Positions 51,601 to 61,400 are shown, counted from the stretch's first letter. The stretch: DNA of 64,000 bases from Scheffersomyces stipitis CBS 6054 (GCF_000209165.1 NC_009068.1:124001-188000), one strand, 5' to 3'. The notes: a model not told the origin generated them from the sequence alone. A program made the numbers and translations.

Positions 51601-51980
51601 TGGCTGAGTTTGTCAACAAGTATCCTAACATAGACATGACCTACGAGCTTGATGTTAGTGAACCAATTGTCGCCAATGAGCCCAAGCTTATTACCATTAA
51701 ACTTGAAAGAGATGAGGAGTTGGATGACCTAGATGCAATTACCGATTTCTATCCTGGCACCAAGGCTGAAGGATGGTGGGTCGTTATAGGAGATGCTGCT
51801 ACTAAGCAATTGTATGCGATCAAGAAGACGACCATCAAGCAGCAATCACAGCAATTGCAGTTGGAGTTCACCGTTCCTACTGCTGGCCACCACGAGCTTA
51901 CGTTATGGTGTATGTGTGATTCGTATGTTGATGCTGATAAGGAGGTTGGATTTAGCGTAGATGTAGAACCAGAGGATTAG
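45603..51980 (+). CDS. BRR2: U5 snRNP RNA helicase Brr2
   Basis: This 2125-residue Ski2-like helicase unwinds U4/U6 during spliceosome activation. The N-terminal region (1-420) is regulatory, with an acidic segment near 200-240. The first cassette is complete: APTGAGKT (~490), DEIH (~604), SATLP (~640), ATLAWGVNLPAH (~800), QMLGRAGRPRYDK (~838), then a Sec63 module. The second cassette is degenerate, as usual in Brr2: SKGGGKT (~1337), DDLH (~1437), SSS (~1475), then a second Sec63 module. An Asp/Glu tract at ~1787-1803 is encoded by a 9-bp repeat and looks lineage-specific. An in-frame CTG in the YNLIYIPPP segment falls where homologues have a polar residue. It is intron-free although it encodes a splicing factor. 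Confidence 0.97.
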   Translation: MSGSGEAKLNQYSYDEMSNKVIRNSHRPRQDDEKYNPSSLIGHISVLEMGSRVSKGSNSDREKKSSSLVKKSANSGEPKSIAQYTSAYENISYQPTNEETGHIFDLLMAEVRQVLPDSNHEVVLSASDAILEILKEKDLTVGEKKKQIIELIDYQISDVQLNELINLSNRIYDYDIGHVDLENTANDESPDEIVAVEFDMSDDDGEVEEDIPEEIENDHNNIINREEEENDSQALTNEVIIAESTKKEAEDYTLSIKDIDEYFLQRRILKLFDSADAAESLEKAKEVYKIMIDKDVSDRDLENEIMELMDYDHFDFVRLCIENRWKIVYRIQLLQAEDSDGENKLFEEMKKLGLSDLVAEFVEGTQKKRRLSEAEDPTKGKKIKSEKKTREPKIVDLDALSFDQGSRLMTNTSIKLPQGSYQQNKKSYNLIYIPPPNPPPQEEGEKLVSIEDLPQWARVAFPTTETTHLNRVQSKVFPEAFHSDRNLLLCAPTGAGKTNVAMLSVLRTINNYRNAETGKIDLKNFKIVYIAPLKALVQEQMREFQRRLTSNFNLVVNELTGDSSLSARQIHETQVIVTTPEKWDVVTRKNDVPYVKLVRLIIIDEIHLLHDERGPVLENILSRTLRQVEATAEPVRLIGLSATLPNYKDVAQFLRVDLQKGLFYFDASYRPCPLEQQFIGIKEKKAIKKLTAMNEACYDKLLECITKKHQLIIFVHSRKDTFKTAKWLKDKLEEDGKSWNTEVSTAEILKQEANGFKDLSLKEIVPGGIGIHHAGLIKGERSVVEDLFAQGHLQVLVSTATLAWGVNLPAHTVIIKGTETYSPERGTWIQLSPQDILQMLGRAGRPRYDKSGEGVIITSQDDIQYYLAILNQQLPIESQLMSRLPDSVNAEVVLGTIKSREDAVSWLGYTYLYIRMLQTPALYHVGADYGDDKILYERRVDLVHSALTILHESKLIIYDELSGSVKSTELGRISSHFYINYDTIKLYNTQLKSWFSEIEILKVFASSGEFKFIPSRQEEKLEVAKLMEKCPIPIKERPNEPLAKVNILLQTYISNLKLDGFALMADMTYISQNAGRLLRAMYEIALKKGWSSVSKTLLNFCKMVSRRMWTANSPFRQFGAFVSKDIVKATESSHLPWLSYFTLDAAELAEAINFKGNSGKAYQLLQKFPKLSLSYYCQPITSSLVRVQIEAIANWEWDYEIHGNSESFVVLVEDCDGEKILYADKLVINEKYAGREHLIDFVVPILEPDQPAYFVSLISEKWIQSEWKIPIVLSDLRFPKKFPSLTELIKLQNVPTTSLRNPQFIESFEFSYFNKFQSQIFPNLFGSNENIFIGISKGGGKTVCAELAILNHWNEAGGRIVYLTPNKSKIEKLARVWTKKYNNLEKSVSKLSGEVAKDVSVLGSNHLVLATPVQFYRLSNRWRQRKAVQAVDLIIADDLHTLGANRKGSMYEVVLARMRFISAQKQTNLRIVALSSSVANGRDIGEWLGCAKNNIFNFDPKERFNEIKEIELQASSVERKDLVVSSFLNQTYDFLKLDSEGKKIVFVPSRKHCIEIAIEFVQRASLDNLQLLKVEIEDLKPYLKRVTDETIKEMLSYGVGCYYEGMNATDKVIVEKMFENNVLSILLAAKETSSYAPAADGIVVLSTQEYDGKEHRYIDYSVNDILEMVGCCKNGLINQGNVLILTNECKLKFYSKFLNEPAPVESYVPTMVHDLFLSEISCKTFTSKQDCMDWFTFTYFYRRLQINPSFYDAKDTSQLGISEFLSEMIESTLSDLEGAKLIEFEGNEGDEDEEDEEDEEDEETIVPLNGAMIAAHYNVLFNSMKLFAGLDNRVKLKGILQAITSAEEFELIPVRYNEDSILSRIYNKVPYKVDDENYESPFFKAFILLQAHFSRIPLPVDLQIDQKIVLNTILNLLYACIDTLSSEGYLNAINAMDLSQMVVQAVWNNDSPLKQVPNFTNDILKRCATYKVETVYDIMSLEDDERDDVLRLEGDKLNRVAEFVNKYPNIDMTYELDVSEPIVANEPKLITIKLERDEELDDLDAITDFYPGTKAEGWWVVIGDAATKQLYAIKKTTIKQQSQQLQLEFTVPTAGHHELTLWCMCDSYVDADKEVGFSVDVEPED
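50970..51011 (+). repeat. In-frame 9-bp coding repeat in BRR2
   Basis: GATGAAGAA-type units are repeated four to five times and encode an EDEEDEEDEE tract in the C-terminal cassette. Confidence 0.75.
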
Positions 51981-52237
51981 TTATAGAAAGAGAGCAATCT
52001 AGTACAACATTGCATAGTATCAAAAAATATAATAGACAGAACATATTACAGTATAGCAACAGAAAAAAGTACAATAAAGAATGGTATATAATAAAACTAG
52101 AGAACCAGAGAAGTAGTTTGTGGTATTTATGTATTCAACTCTATCATAAAGATCTAGAATAGCTCAGTACATATTTATATAATCATGTGATATGCAAATT
52201 GAGTTGCAACCATTTCCAGATTTGTCTCGAGGACAAG

Positions 52238-52244
52238 TGACTCA
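52238..52244. promoter_or_regulatory. Gcn4 site (TGACTCA) upstream of TRP4
   Basis: It is an exact general-control element, 338 bp before the TRP4 ATG. Tryptophan genes are Gcn4 targets in yeasts; use here is inferred. Confidence 0.65.
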
Positions 52245-52520
52245 CAATAGTAGTTCGCAATTTAAGCAAAGAAATGCCAACCACATTATACCCAAAAAAG
52301 TTGTAAAAGAGACTCAGAATGGTGAAGAATACTCAGCTTCACATTTTCAAGCATTTTGGCCCACTTGATTTACTCTACCATTTTCATAACTTTAAGCATG
52401 TGCCCATATTACTAGATTCCAAACTTTTGCACCCATGCCGCAATGGTGACTAACATTCCTGAAAATTTTTGGTGAGATCGAGCCTCTATATAAGCATATA
52501 GAAATATCCGATATTGAAAT

Positions 52521-52562
52521 ATGAATATTGAAACTTCAACAAACCCACAAACTCCACAGTAA
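52521..52562 (+). promoter_or_regulatory. Possible upstream ORF of TRP4 (13 codons)
   Basis: ATG AAT ATT ... CAG TAA ends 19 nt before the TRP4 ATG. It starts only ~27 nt after the TATA box, so many transcripts may begin downstream of it. Confidence 0.3.
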
Positions 52563-52581
52563 CTTCTACCCTTCAGGTAAG

Positions 52582-53691
52582 ATGACTTCCGCCAACAAGA
52601 ACATCTTGACTCCGTACATCAAGTCGTTGTTCATGGAGCCTCCCAACTTGACTCCGGCAGATTTGGCAACGGTGTTGCGATGCATCTTCAAGAACATACC
52701 CAGCGATATCCAATCAGCTGCGTTCTTGACAGCCCTCAGAATGAGAGGCTTGGACCAAGAGTCAGAGTACATCTCAGCAGCAGTACATACTGTGTTGGAA
52801 TTTTCCAACGTAATTCCTCCAGAATTGGTGGATTCGCAGGGCTATATCGACATTGTAGGAACAGGAGGTGATGGCCAGAACACTTTCAACGTCTCAACTT
52901 CAGCTGCTATCGTCGCTGCCGGTATGGGGTTGCCCATTTGCAAGCACGGCGGTAAAGCTTCAACGTCTACTTCAGGTTCTGGTGACTTGCTTCGCTCGTT
53001 AGGCGTCAATTTGATGAATGTCAATGAGGTGACCACTCCTGAAATCGTCAAGAGATCCAACTTCTGTTTCCTCTTCGCTCCAGCATTCCATCCGGGTATG
53101 GGCAAAGTCGCAAATATCAGATCACACTTGGGGATCCCCACTATCTTTAACATCTTGGGTCCGTTGATCAATCCGATCCCACTCAGAGCAAGAATCTTAG
53201 GTGTGTACAGCGAGAAGCTCGGAGAAGCCTACGCACAGGCAGCAGCCATACTAGCCAAAGAAAACAAGGCTCACAAGAGAACTATGGTCGTTTACGGTGA
53301 CATTGGGCTCGACGAGATTTCACCTATAGGAACCACCAAGTTCTGGATGATTGAAGAAGATGGTAGTATCACCAAAGGAGTCTTACTGCCACGTGACTTT
53401 AACTTGCCGGAACATCCATTGAAGTTTGTCAAATCAGGCACTCCCACGGAAAACGCCGAAATACTATCGCATATCTTACGTCAAGACAGTGACCTCTACA
53501 AAGTATCTGCACGCATGAACCATCCCCTTGTAGACTACATTCTCATGAACAGTGCTGCTGTAGCTGTTGTTGCTGGCATTGCCCAGACTTGGGCGGAAGG
53601 TGTGGAGTTGGCCAAGGACTCCATTCTCAGCGGTGCTGCATTGTTGGCATTGGAGAATTTCAAGTCAGCTGTTGACGACTTGTCTGTTTAA
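52582..53691 (+). CDS. TRP4: Anthranilate phosphoribosyltransferase (tryptophan biosynthesis)
   Basis: The 369-residue enzyme transfers phosphoribose from PRPP to anthranilate, the second step of the tryptophan branch. It begins MTSANKNILTPYIKSLFMEP at the first in-frame ATG. The PRPP/Mg2+ signature GTGGDGQNTFNVST is at ~92-105, KHGGKASTSTSGSGDLL at ~120-136, and the anthranilate-site region FAPAFHPGM at ~168-176, then NILGPLINP at ~192-200. GDIGLDEISPIGTTK fits the family's DE pair. The length and motifs match Trp4/TrpD. The enzyme is cytosolic. Gcn4 control is likely from the upstream site. Confidence 0.96.
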   Translation: MTSANKNILTPYIKSLFMEPPNLTPADLATVLRCIFKNIPSDIQSAAFLTALRMRGLDQESEYISAAVHTVLEFSNVIPPELVDSQGYIDIVGTGGDGQNTFNVSTSAAIVAAGMGLPICKHGGKASTSTSGSGDLLRSLGVNLMNVNEVTTPEIVKRSNFCFLFAPAFHPGMGKVANIRSHLGIPTIFNILGPLINPIPLRARILGVYSEKLGEAYAQAAAILAKENKAHKRTMVVYGDIGLDEISPIGTTKFWMIEEDGSITKGVLLPRDFNLPEHPLKFVKSGTPTENAEILSHILRQDSDLYKVSARMNHPLVDYILMNSAAVAVVAGIAQTWAEGVELAKDSILSGAALLALENFKSAVDDLSV

Positions 53692-54085
53692 AAGATAGCT
53701 TATTTAAGAAAAGTAGAGTATAGCCAGTATAGAGTAATCTAAATTTCTAATATACTAATAGAAATATTTAGTAGAACACTAAACAGGAATACACTCAATG
53801 GCAACGTCTCATAGACTTAATCTTGAATTTAGTACATCTTCCAATATACCCATGTTCACTTACATTAGTCCTAGCCACATTCATATTCGCTGTTGCTCTA
53901 CTATACTTGATTGTCTTCCATTTGCACCCAAATCAATCAGCAAATATTTTTCTGAAGATTCTGCATATTTAGTGTGCCAAAAATGTCTGTGCGCGTTTGT
54001 TTACTTTTAAAATTTATATAGCATCAAGATTTAATATTTGAATCCATCAAATTTCACTTTTCTCTTCTTTCTTCACAACATTGCC
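53692..54085. other. Gene-free spacer, SPC110 promoter
   Basis: This 394-bp AT-rich region has one 70-codon chance frame and no recognised signal. Confidence 0.5.
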
Positions 54086-57000
54086 ATGTTTGTGAGAAAC
54101 GCATTAGTAGGAACGCCTCTACGTGGCAATAAGAGTCATGACAATCACGGTCAAGAATTCACTCCCATCGGTAATCGTTCGCGCTACCACTCGGATGTAC
54201 TCACAGAAAACAACACTATCAATAAGTTCAACAGCACCAGCAAAAGCAATAACAATAATAACAACAACAACAATATGAGACGGCTTTTTGAGCCAATCAC
54301 AGAGTTTCCTACCAATGGAGACGGACGTATGAGTCCGCTGTTTGACATGACAATGGACAACTTTGAAGCTGTTACCTCGTTTGACCAAAGTCCCCGTAGA
54401 TATGAGCCAGAAGCAGCCAAAAGCACCACTGTCAGACATATAGATCCAGCTGCGGTGCTTCCGCAGAATTTCATCAACAACAATGGAGTGTCGCTGATCA
54501 AAGAGCTGGAAGAGCGAGTGAAGGAGCTTCAGACAGAGAATATCAAGATGAGGATGAGGATACTTGAGCTCCAGAAGATGCTCAATGGCACACCCGAAGA
54601 CCAACAGCAGCTTCTTAACAACAACAACCAGCTCCGTAATGATGTGTCAGACTTAATGGCACGTATCGCTGTTTTGGAACAAGAAAATGCCGAATTGCGT
54701 AGCCTGTCAAATAAGGAAAATAGCAACTACGACTATAATAAGGACCAACAGCTCGCGGAGTACAAGCTTCTTATCCAGAGAAAAGGTGATGAGCTTCTCC
54801 AGAGTCGTCGGCACATCGAGCAGTTGGAAAAACGGCTCGATTCCAATTATGATGCAGAACAGCACCAGCGCGAGTTGGTGTCAGAGCTTGAAGCAGTGAA
54901 AAGTGACTACCGTTCTGCCATGGATACGATTTCTGAACAGAAGTTGATGATGAATGAACTCTACAAAGATGCTTCTCATAGAGAAGAAGACAATAAGGAG
55001 CTCCAGCGTCAATTAGATGTATTAAAAGAACAATTGAATGCTAATCATGCTCAAGGAGAAGACAAATTGAACGACTACCTTAATGAGCTTGAGCAGGCAA
55101 AAGCAACAATCAACCATTTACAACACGATTTGGAACATGTAGAGCGTGAACAATCGCAATGGAAACGCAAGCACGATGACATTGAGAATGAGTTGAAAAG
55201 ATACGAAACTGTAGAACACGCATCCAAGAAAGAGGCCGCTGCCACACTTCACGATTTGCAGAGTTTACAAGCTAGATTGAGAGACTATGAACGAGAACTG
55301 GAACATAAAGAACAGCAATTGCTGGAAACAAGAAGCAAATTAGATGAAGCCAGACAGAAACTACGTGGTGTAGAAGACCAATCGCATGCATCTAGTTCTG
55401 AAGTCAGATCGCTCAAGAGAGAACTAGCTGATTTACAGAAAGAACTACAACAAAAGAATGAACAGGAGTTCAATCTCAAGCATGAAGTCAAGAAGTATGA
55501 GTCTCAAATCGGGGCCCTAACTAAACGTGCCAAAGAGTTAGAACAGAAATCAACTCAACCACTCTCGAACACTCGTTTGATAGAGCTTGAAGAGCGGGCT
55601 AAATTCTACGAGCAGGAGTATGACCTCTTGAGGGAGAAAGAACAATCTACTTCACTGAGAGCCAATGAATTGGAAGTCAAGCTTTCAGCATGTGACGAAC
55701 AGATTCTAAACTTACAACAAGAAAACTCTGCTTTAGAGAATAGACTAGAGCTTGATTTGGCCTATAAGAGAAGCAACTCTGGAAGAGAGCACGATCTGTT
55801 GGAGGCCGAAATAAGAAGACTTAACAAAGAAAACCAGTTTTCGAAAGACCGGATAGAAGTGCTTCAGTTGGAAATTTCAAAATTGGAAAATTTATTGGAT
55901 CAAGAAAAACTCACACAGAAATCAGTGTCTAATCAGAAAATTTTGGAAGCTCGTATTGGACGTTTAGCATCTGAAAAGACGGAATTAGAAGAACTTGCTG
56001 ATAATTACTATAACAAGGTTCATGAATTGAACGATCAAGTGCTCCGCTTGAGAGATGAGTTGCAGTCTCAATCGTTGAATGCTAATAGCTGGGAAGACAG
56101 GGCTAGAACTTTACAGAATGATCTCAATGAAAGAGAAAGGATGCACAGCTACTACCAAAGTCGTCCTCAAGAGAATTCCGGCAAGGACGATTTGACTGCA
56201 TTCTTGAAGTCCAAAGCAAGCAATGACGATATAAAGATACGCAAGTTAGAGTCTGAAATAGAGGCACTTAGGAGGGGCCATGATTCTGAAAGTAATCAAC
56301 TCAAGAATAAAATCAGAAGCTTGGAGAATCAATTGACCCTTGAAAAAGATTCCAGAAAGAAGATGGATACTGATGGAAGACCGTCTGCTGTTCAGGCTCT
56401 TTTAGAATTGCAATTACAAGAGGCAACTAGACTTTCTGACGAACTCTCGAAACTGCTATCGGATTCAACAACATCTAAAGAAGATGCATTGAGAAAGTTG
56501 GAAAGATTAGAGAAAATAAACGAAGAGTTGGTGGATCAGATAACGTCTCTTGAAGCTGACGAAAAGGCTGCGCAGCTCAAAAGCAGAAGCCTTGACGGAA
56601 AGGTTAGAGACTTGACTCAAGAATTGTTGAAGGTAACATCACATTGCAAGAAGCTTGCCAACAAAGTAGAGGAGCTCGTTCAAGACAAGGCTGTGCAAGC
56701 GAAATTGGGACAATTGAATATCAAGAGCGACAACGAAGTTGCCAGGTTGAAGTCTTCTAATGCTCACTTGCAGAGGAGGCTTGAGTCTTTGAGCAAGAAG
56801 TTCGATGTCGGTAACGAATCTGACAAGGTGATTGTTCTTGAAAACGAGTTGACCTACTACAAGGCAAGGCTCTACGACATTAACCTCAAGGCCAATGATT
56901 TGCAATTGATGTATACGTTTCTGATTAATTCCATACGAAACTCAGACAGGTTGATAAAGGACGATATCTACAAGTTGGTTCAGTGTGGAATCTATCCTGA

Positions 57001-57187
57001 CTACTCTTCAATGAAGTTGGAAAAGTTGAAAAAGGGGAAAACTATAACCTTCAAGACTGTGGCCACCTTTGTGCTAGCAGCTGTAAGAATGAAGAGAAGG
57101 TTTGAGAGATCAGAAAAAAGAAAAATCAAGCTTTCTGAGTTGAAGAGTGAGATCGAAATAGGTAAAATAAAGGCTTCTCCTTATTGA
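54086..57187 (+). CDS. SPC110: Spindle pole body coiled-coil protein Spc110 (pericentrin-like)
   Basis: The 1033-residue protein begins MFVRNALVGTPLRG at the first in-frame ATG. The N-terminus has the EFTPIG motif (24-29) found near the start of Spc110, a polyAsn run, and a CM1-like helix (~134-165, KELEERVKELQTENIKMRMR) that recruits gamma-tubulin complexes. Residues ~130-930 are almost unbroken coiled coil (Glu/Lys/Gln/Leu heptads). The C-terminus carries the PACT/calmodulin-binding region: TFKTVATFVLAAVRMKRRFE (~984-1004) parallels the Spc110 segment FKTVALLVLACVRMKR. Spc110 tethers gamma-TuSC to the inner plaque of the spindle pole body. The length is near that of the S. cerevisiae protein (944 aa). 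Confidence 0.88.
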   Translation: MFVRNALVGTPLRGNKSHDNHGQEFTPIGNRSRYHSDVLTENNTINKFNSTSKSNNNNNNNNNMRRLFEPITEFPTNGDGRMSPLFDMTMDNFEAVTSFDQSPRRYEPEAAKSTTVRHIDPAAVLPQNFINNNGVSLIKELEERVKELQTENIKMRMRILELQKMLNGTPEDQQQLLNNNNQLRNDVSDLMARIAVLEQENAELRSLSNKENSNYDYNKDQQLAEYKLLIQRKGDELLQSRRHIEQLEKRLDSNYDAEQHQRELVSELEAVKSDYRSAMDTISEQKLMMNELYKDASHREEDNKELQRQLDVLKEQLNANHAQGEDKLNDYLNELEQAKATINHLQHDLEHVEREQSQWKRKHDDIENELKRYETVEHASKKEAAATLHDLQSLQARLRDYERELEHKEQQLLETRSKLDEARQKLRGVEDQSHASSSEVRSLKRELADLQKELQQKNEQEFNLKHEVKKYESQIGALTKRAKELEQKSTQPLSNTRLIELEERAKFYEQEYDLLREKEQSTSLRANELEVKLSACDEQILNLQQENSALENRLELDLAYKRSNSGREHDLLEAEIRRLNKENQFSKDRIEVLQLEISKLENLLDQEKLTQKSVSNQKILEARIGRLASEKTELEELADNYYNKVHELNDQVLRLRDELQSQSLNANSWEDRARTLQNDLNERERMHSYYQSRPQENSGKDDLTAFLKSKASNDDIKIRKLESEIEALRRGHDSESNQLKNKIRSLENQLTLEKDSRKKMDTDGRPSAVQALLELQLQEATRLSDELSKLLSDSTTSKEDALRKLERLEKINEELVDQITSLEADEKAAQLKSRSLDGKVRDLTQELLKVTSHCKKLANKVEELVQDKAVQAKLGQLNIKSDNEVARLKSSNAHLQRRLESLSKKFDVGNESDKVIVLENELTYYKARLYDINLKANDLQLMYTFLINSIRNSDRLIKDDIYKLVQCGIYPDYSSMKLEKLKKGKTITFKTVATFVLAAVRMKRRFERSEKRKIKLSELKSEIEIGKIKASPY

Positions 57188-57410
57188 ATTATGGTTTTCA
57201 TTTCTATTCATGAATTATTAGACTATAAATGTACAATTATATTAGTAATACTGACGATGAAGTAATTAGCGGTGATGTTGTAGTAGTAATGACGTATGGT
57301 TTGTAGCTCAACGATCTACACAATAATGTTAGTTCGTGAGGTTTGTAACGTCGTAAGTATCTGTATGCCTCATTTGCATGACTTTCAATGCTTCAGTTTT
57401 GGGTACTGAT

Positions 57411-58124
57411 TTACCTCATTATTCTTGTAATGGGTGTTTGGAAACTTTTATCGGTAGATGTTTGTCTGGTTCTTCCTACTCGTGGGGTCTGCACAGCCGC
57501 AACTCCTGCTTGATTGCCATACCCTATTGAGTTGGATCTGGCATTGAAAAACGTATTGTTGGCTCCTCCTGGAAGATCTGATGTCGAGTTCAATGAGATA
57601 TCTCCATGGTGAACCCCCATTATGCTATCATTAGCCATATCAGTCGGTGATAATATATCCATTGTGTTGTCGTTCATTGTGAACCCATTAGAAAGATAAT
57701 CTGCTACTGTGAAGCCGTTTTCTCTTTTGACGATATCCTCGCCTCCATCGGCTATATCTCCATCAAAATGCTCATTACTTTTCGTGTACATCGATCCTAG
57801 TATAGTCTTATCAACCTGTTTGTTAAGTGAACTCGATTCGTTGAGAAACTTCTCAAAAATGCCAAAGTCATTCCAGATCTTATCCTTCAACAATTGTCGA
57901 TTCTTGTATGCCTTTGCTCCATATGTGGCAGGCTGAATCGGTATGGCCCCATCTTCCTCTTCCTCTAACAAAAGCTGAGGGAACAAATTGGCTGTAGCTT
58001 CTAGCAACTGCTGTGTATCAATATCGTCAAATGGAATCGGGTCATCCTGCCACTTCTCCATGTATATCACCTGATTGGGGTCATCTATATGGACATACGA
58101 ATAGGTGGAATCTCTGGTAGACAT
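57411..58124 (-). CDS. Hypothetical acidic protein (237 aa)
   Basis: I do not recognise this protein. It starts MSTRDSTYSYVHIDDPNQVI at the first in-frame ATG. Residues ~1-100 look folded (IYMEKWQDDPIPFDDIDTQQ, a LLEATANLFPQLLL helix, an acidic loop, then KNRQLLKDKIWNDFGIFEKF). The rest is disordered, Asn/Asp/Ser-rich, with a basic Thr-rich end (TPRVGRTRQTSTDKSFQTP) carrying possible CDK sites. No signal peptide or membrane span is seen. It is convergent with SPC110 (223 bp between stop codons) and shares a strand with RPO31. Codon use is like its neighbours, so I take it as real. Confidence 0.72.
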   Translation of the reverse strand: MSTRDSTYSYVHIDDPNQVIYMEKWQDDPIPFDDIDTQQLLEATANLFPQLLLEEEEDGAIPIQPATYGAKAYKNRQLLKDKIWNDFGIFEKFLNESSSLNKQVDKTILGSMYTKSNEHFDGDIADGGEDIVKRENGFTVADYLSNGFTMNDNTMDILSPTDMANDSIMGVHHGDISLNSTSDLPGGANNTFFNARSNSIGYGNQAGVAAVQTPRVGRTRQTSTDKSFQTPITRIMR

Positions 58125-58426
58125 GTTAGTGTAGAGAAGATTATCTCTAAAATAATCAATATGAATTAAAGGAAAACAAATATTGGTATATAGGAAAGTT
58201 CGCGCTACCAATATTTATATCCTGGGATTCCTACTAATGAAGCCCATGAAATGATTCCTGTTGTGTTTTCATTTGTATACAATATATGCTTGTATTCTGT
58301 GAGACGAAGGCTGTTGCTGATTATACAAAACTGTCTTTCCTTGAATTCAAGCACATTAATCCATAATCGTTCCAATTTAACTATTTTTCGCAGCCATTAA
58401 TATACATGTATTGCTACTAAATCTAT
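58125..58426. other. Gene-free spacer
   Basis: This 302-bp stretch is the promoter of the hypothetical gene and the 3' flank of RPO31. Nothing else is recognised. Confidence 0.5.
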
Positions 58427-61400
58427 TTATGCAGTGGAAGCCACTTCACACAATCCCTCGAATAGGGTGGGCTTCATTTTCAAAACCTTTTTGTCGTAGT
58501 TGGACGACTTGACCAATTTGAACGAACCAGTCCCTATGCTCATGCTTTGCCCCAATATAATACATTCAGAAACACCTTCGATCTTGTCGCTCTTCATGAA
58601 GAAGGCTGCATCAAACAAGTGGTCGGTGGTCTTTTCGAAAGATGCCAATTGTAACACCGAATCTCTCATCTTACTCAAGCCGAATCTGGTGATACCCAAT
58701 ACTTCGCCCTTGTAAGTCATCACATCACCCAAAAGCTGGATGTGACGAGGATCGACACTCATCCCGTGATTACTCATGGTGTAGTCAATTTCCTTGATGA
58801 TGGATGCTCTAGCAGCTTCAATTCCCAACACTTCAAACACCTCAAGAACATGGTTGGTGGTAGTCTTGGTGCCTACAATACCGTCGGTACTCATAACATC
58901 CTTCAAGCCATAGCCTTCAACCAACAATTCCTTCTTGCCGTCATCACGAATGTTGATAACAGCACGCATGATGTTGGGCAACCCTTTGATGCAGATGTTG
59001 GGTAACGATCTTCTGAGTTGTTGCATTCTGAAGAACAACTCGTTTGCGTTGGAACCATTCTTCAAGGCATCTGCCTTGCTTTCTCTCAACGTTGCCAACA
59101 CGTTGACTCTGTCTTTTCCAGAAACTGAGACATCTCCAGGTGAGATTTTCAACTTAGGGGCATTGTGTATGGCTGTGACGATGTCGTCGATCGTCAACTC
59201 GAGCTGCAACTTTTCAATAGTGCTCATGTCGATCTTGATAGACAAGTAGGCCATTTCGTTCTTGTATACATCTTCGATGAAGAACGCAACATCCTTCAAC
59301 AACGTTTTCTCGACTCTACCCTTTACCACACGGGCTGCGATCTCGTCGTCATCGTTGACCAAAACGGAGTTGATGATAGGTGTGGAAATCGTCTTGGAGG
59401 CATTGATAATTTCCTTAATACGGGGAACACCCAAAGTGACATTCATAGAGGCAACACCAGCGAAATGGAAAGTCTTCAACGTCATCTGAGTACCAGGTTC
59501 TCCAATAGACTGTGCACCTATAGCACCAACAGCAGTACCTGGCTCAACCTTGGCCTTGGAATATTTGTAGAGAGATTGCTCCAAGAACTTCTCAATGGTT
59601 TTGGAAGAAATTTTGAGAAGTTGATCTACAGCATTAACTGCAGATTCGTCAGAATCAAAGAGTATATCTTCACTGTCTGGTCTTGTGAAGAATGTACGCA
59701 ATCCTCTATGCTCTCTAATCTGGGCAAGTTGTTCGGCCTTGTCAGTAACGAAATCGCGAAGCGACTGGTAGTAAGCTCTTTCAGCATCGTTCTGGTCAAT
59801 GTACTCTATCTTGTCGAAATCTTCTTCTGGCAATATTTTGCCTACGTTGTCATATCTGATTAATCTGTCTTCCAAAGGTTCAAGGATGGAATTCACCAAA
59901 TCGATGATTTCGTAAGGAAGGAGGCTCTTATCTTTGATGTTGAAGGTAATGTTGAAGGCGTGGTCCCATTGACGTTTGAAGTTGACCGGTCTGGCATCCC
60001 CTTCCATGTCGTATGGATCCAAACCGTCTCCACCGTATGTGAATTGTACAATACCATTTGAGGAGTTTCTAACTGTAGAATCGTACTGCGAAGACAAATC
60101 TTCCAATGACTTCATCAATCTTCTTGACATGTACCCAGTTTCAGCAGTCTTGACAGCAGTATCAACTAACCCTTCTCTACCAGAAATGGCGTGAAAAAGG
60201 AACTCCGGTGGTGTCAAGCCACTGTAGAATGAATTTCTCACAAACCCCTTAGACTGAGGAGTCTTGGAGTTCTTCGTGAAGTGAGGCAAAGATCTATCTT
60301 GGAACCCATCAGGAACACGATTACCAGAAATAATCTGTTGCCCGACAACTGCAACCATCTGTGACACGTTCAAAGTGGAACCCTTGGAACCGCAAGTGGC
60401 CATAATGAGTGGAGCATTCAACGAGTCAAGCTCTCTAATACACACTTCACCTACTTCTTCTCTAACCTTCGAAAGCAAACCGGAAATCTTAGCTTCCAAA
60501 GTCTGTTCCTCATTACAACCAGGTTGAGTTTCTAACTTACCTCTGTGATACAAGTCAATCAATTCGTCACACTTCAAGTAAGCCTGTTCTACCATTAATT
60601 CTTTCTTTCTTCGCAAGTCAAAGCCAGGAGTGACATCGTTGATACCAATCGAAAAACCACGGTTACCCAAGAATCTGGCACACAACTTGGCCATTCTGTT
60701 CATGGCGGTAGCTGCTTCTTCAGGGCCATAGTCTCTCAAGATAGTATAGAAAACGGAATGCTTCTTACCATCTCCCAATAACGACTTGTCCATGACACCA
60801 GCCAAAACCTGGGAACCTCTGATAATGACAAAACCATCATTTGGTGACATTTCGCTTGGCAATCCTTTTTCCGGAGGAATGAAAGTTTTGCATTTAGCGT
60901 CCAAGTTGATGACAACATTAGACTTTTTGTTTGGTTTGATCAACAACGAGAATACCTGCTTACCGGTCCAGAGCATTACTGGCTTGAAGATTGATGGAGG
61001 CGGAATGTCAAACTGTACATCAGCATCCGACATCATACTCAAGAGCTGAACCAACGAGGCTCGATCAAAGAACGAATCCTTGTGCGAAATCAAGTATGAA
61101 CCAGTGATAAAATCCTGGGTAGCAGCAATGATCGGTTCACCGGACTTGGGAGTCAAAAGATTATTTTTGACCCCCATTAAGTTGATGGCTTCAGCACGAG
61201 CTTCCTCTGTTTGTGGCACGTGTAAGTTCATTTCGTCACCATCGAAATCCGCATTATACGGAGTACAAACACATTCGTTCAATCTGAATGTTCTCCAGGG
61301 TCTGATTTTGGCATAGTGCGACAAGATGGAAAGTCTATGTAAAGAAGGCTGTCTGTTGAACAATACCACATCTCCGTCCTCGATATGTCTTTCTACTAGA

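Larger units (their letters stand above)
51981..52581. promoter_or_regulatory. TRP4 promoter region
   Basis: This 601-bp region has a Gcn4-type TGACTCA at 52238-52244, a TATATAAG box at 52487-52494 and a 13-codon upstream reading frame at 52521-52562. Confidence 0.55.

Noticed and set aside
53798..54010. 70-codon frame upstream of SPC110
   Set aside because: AT-rich, lacks protein features, and lies in the promoter.
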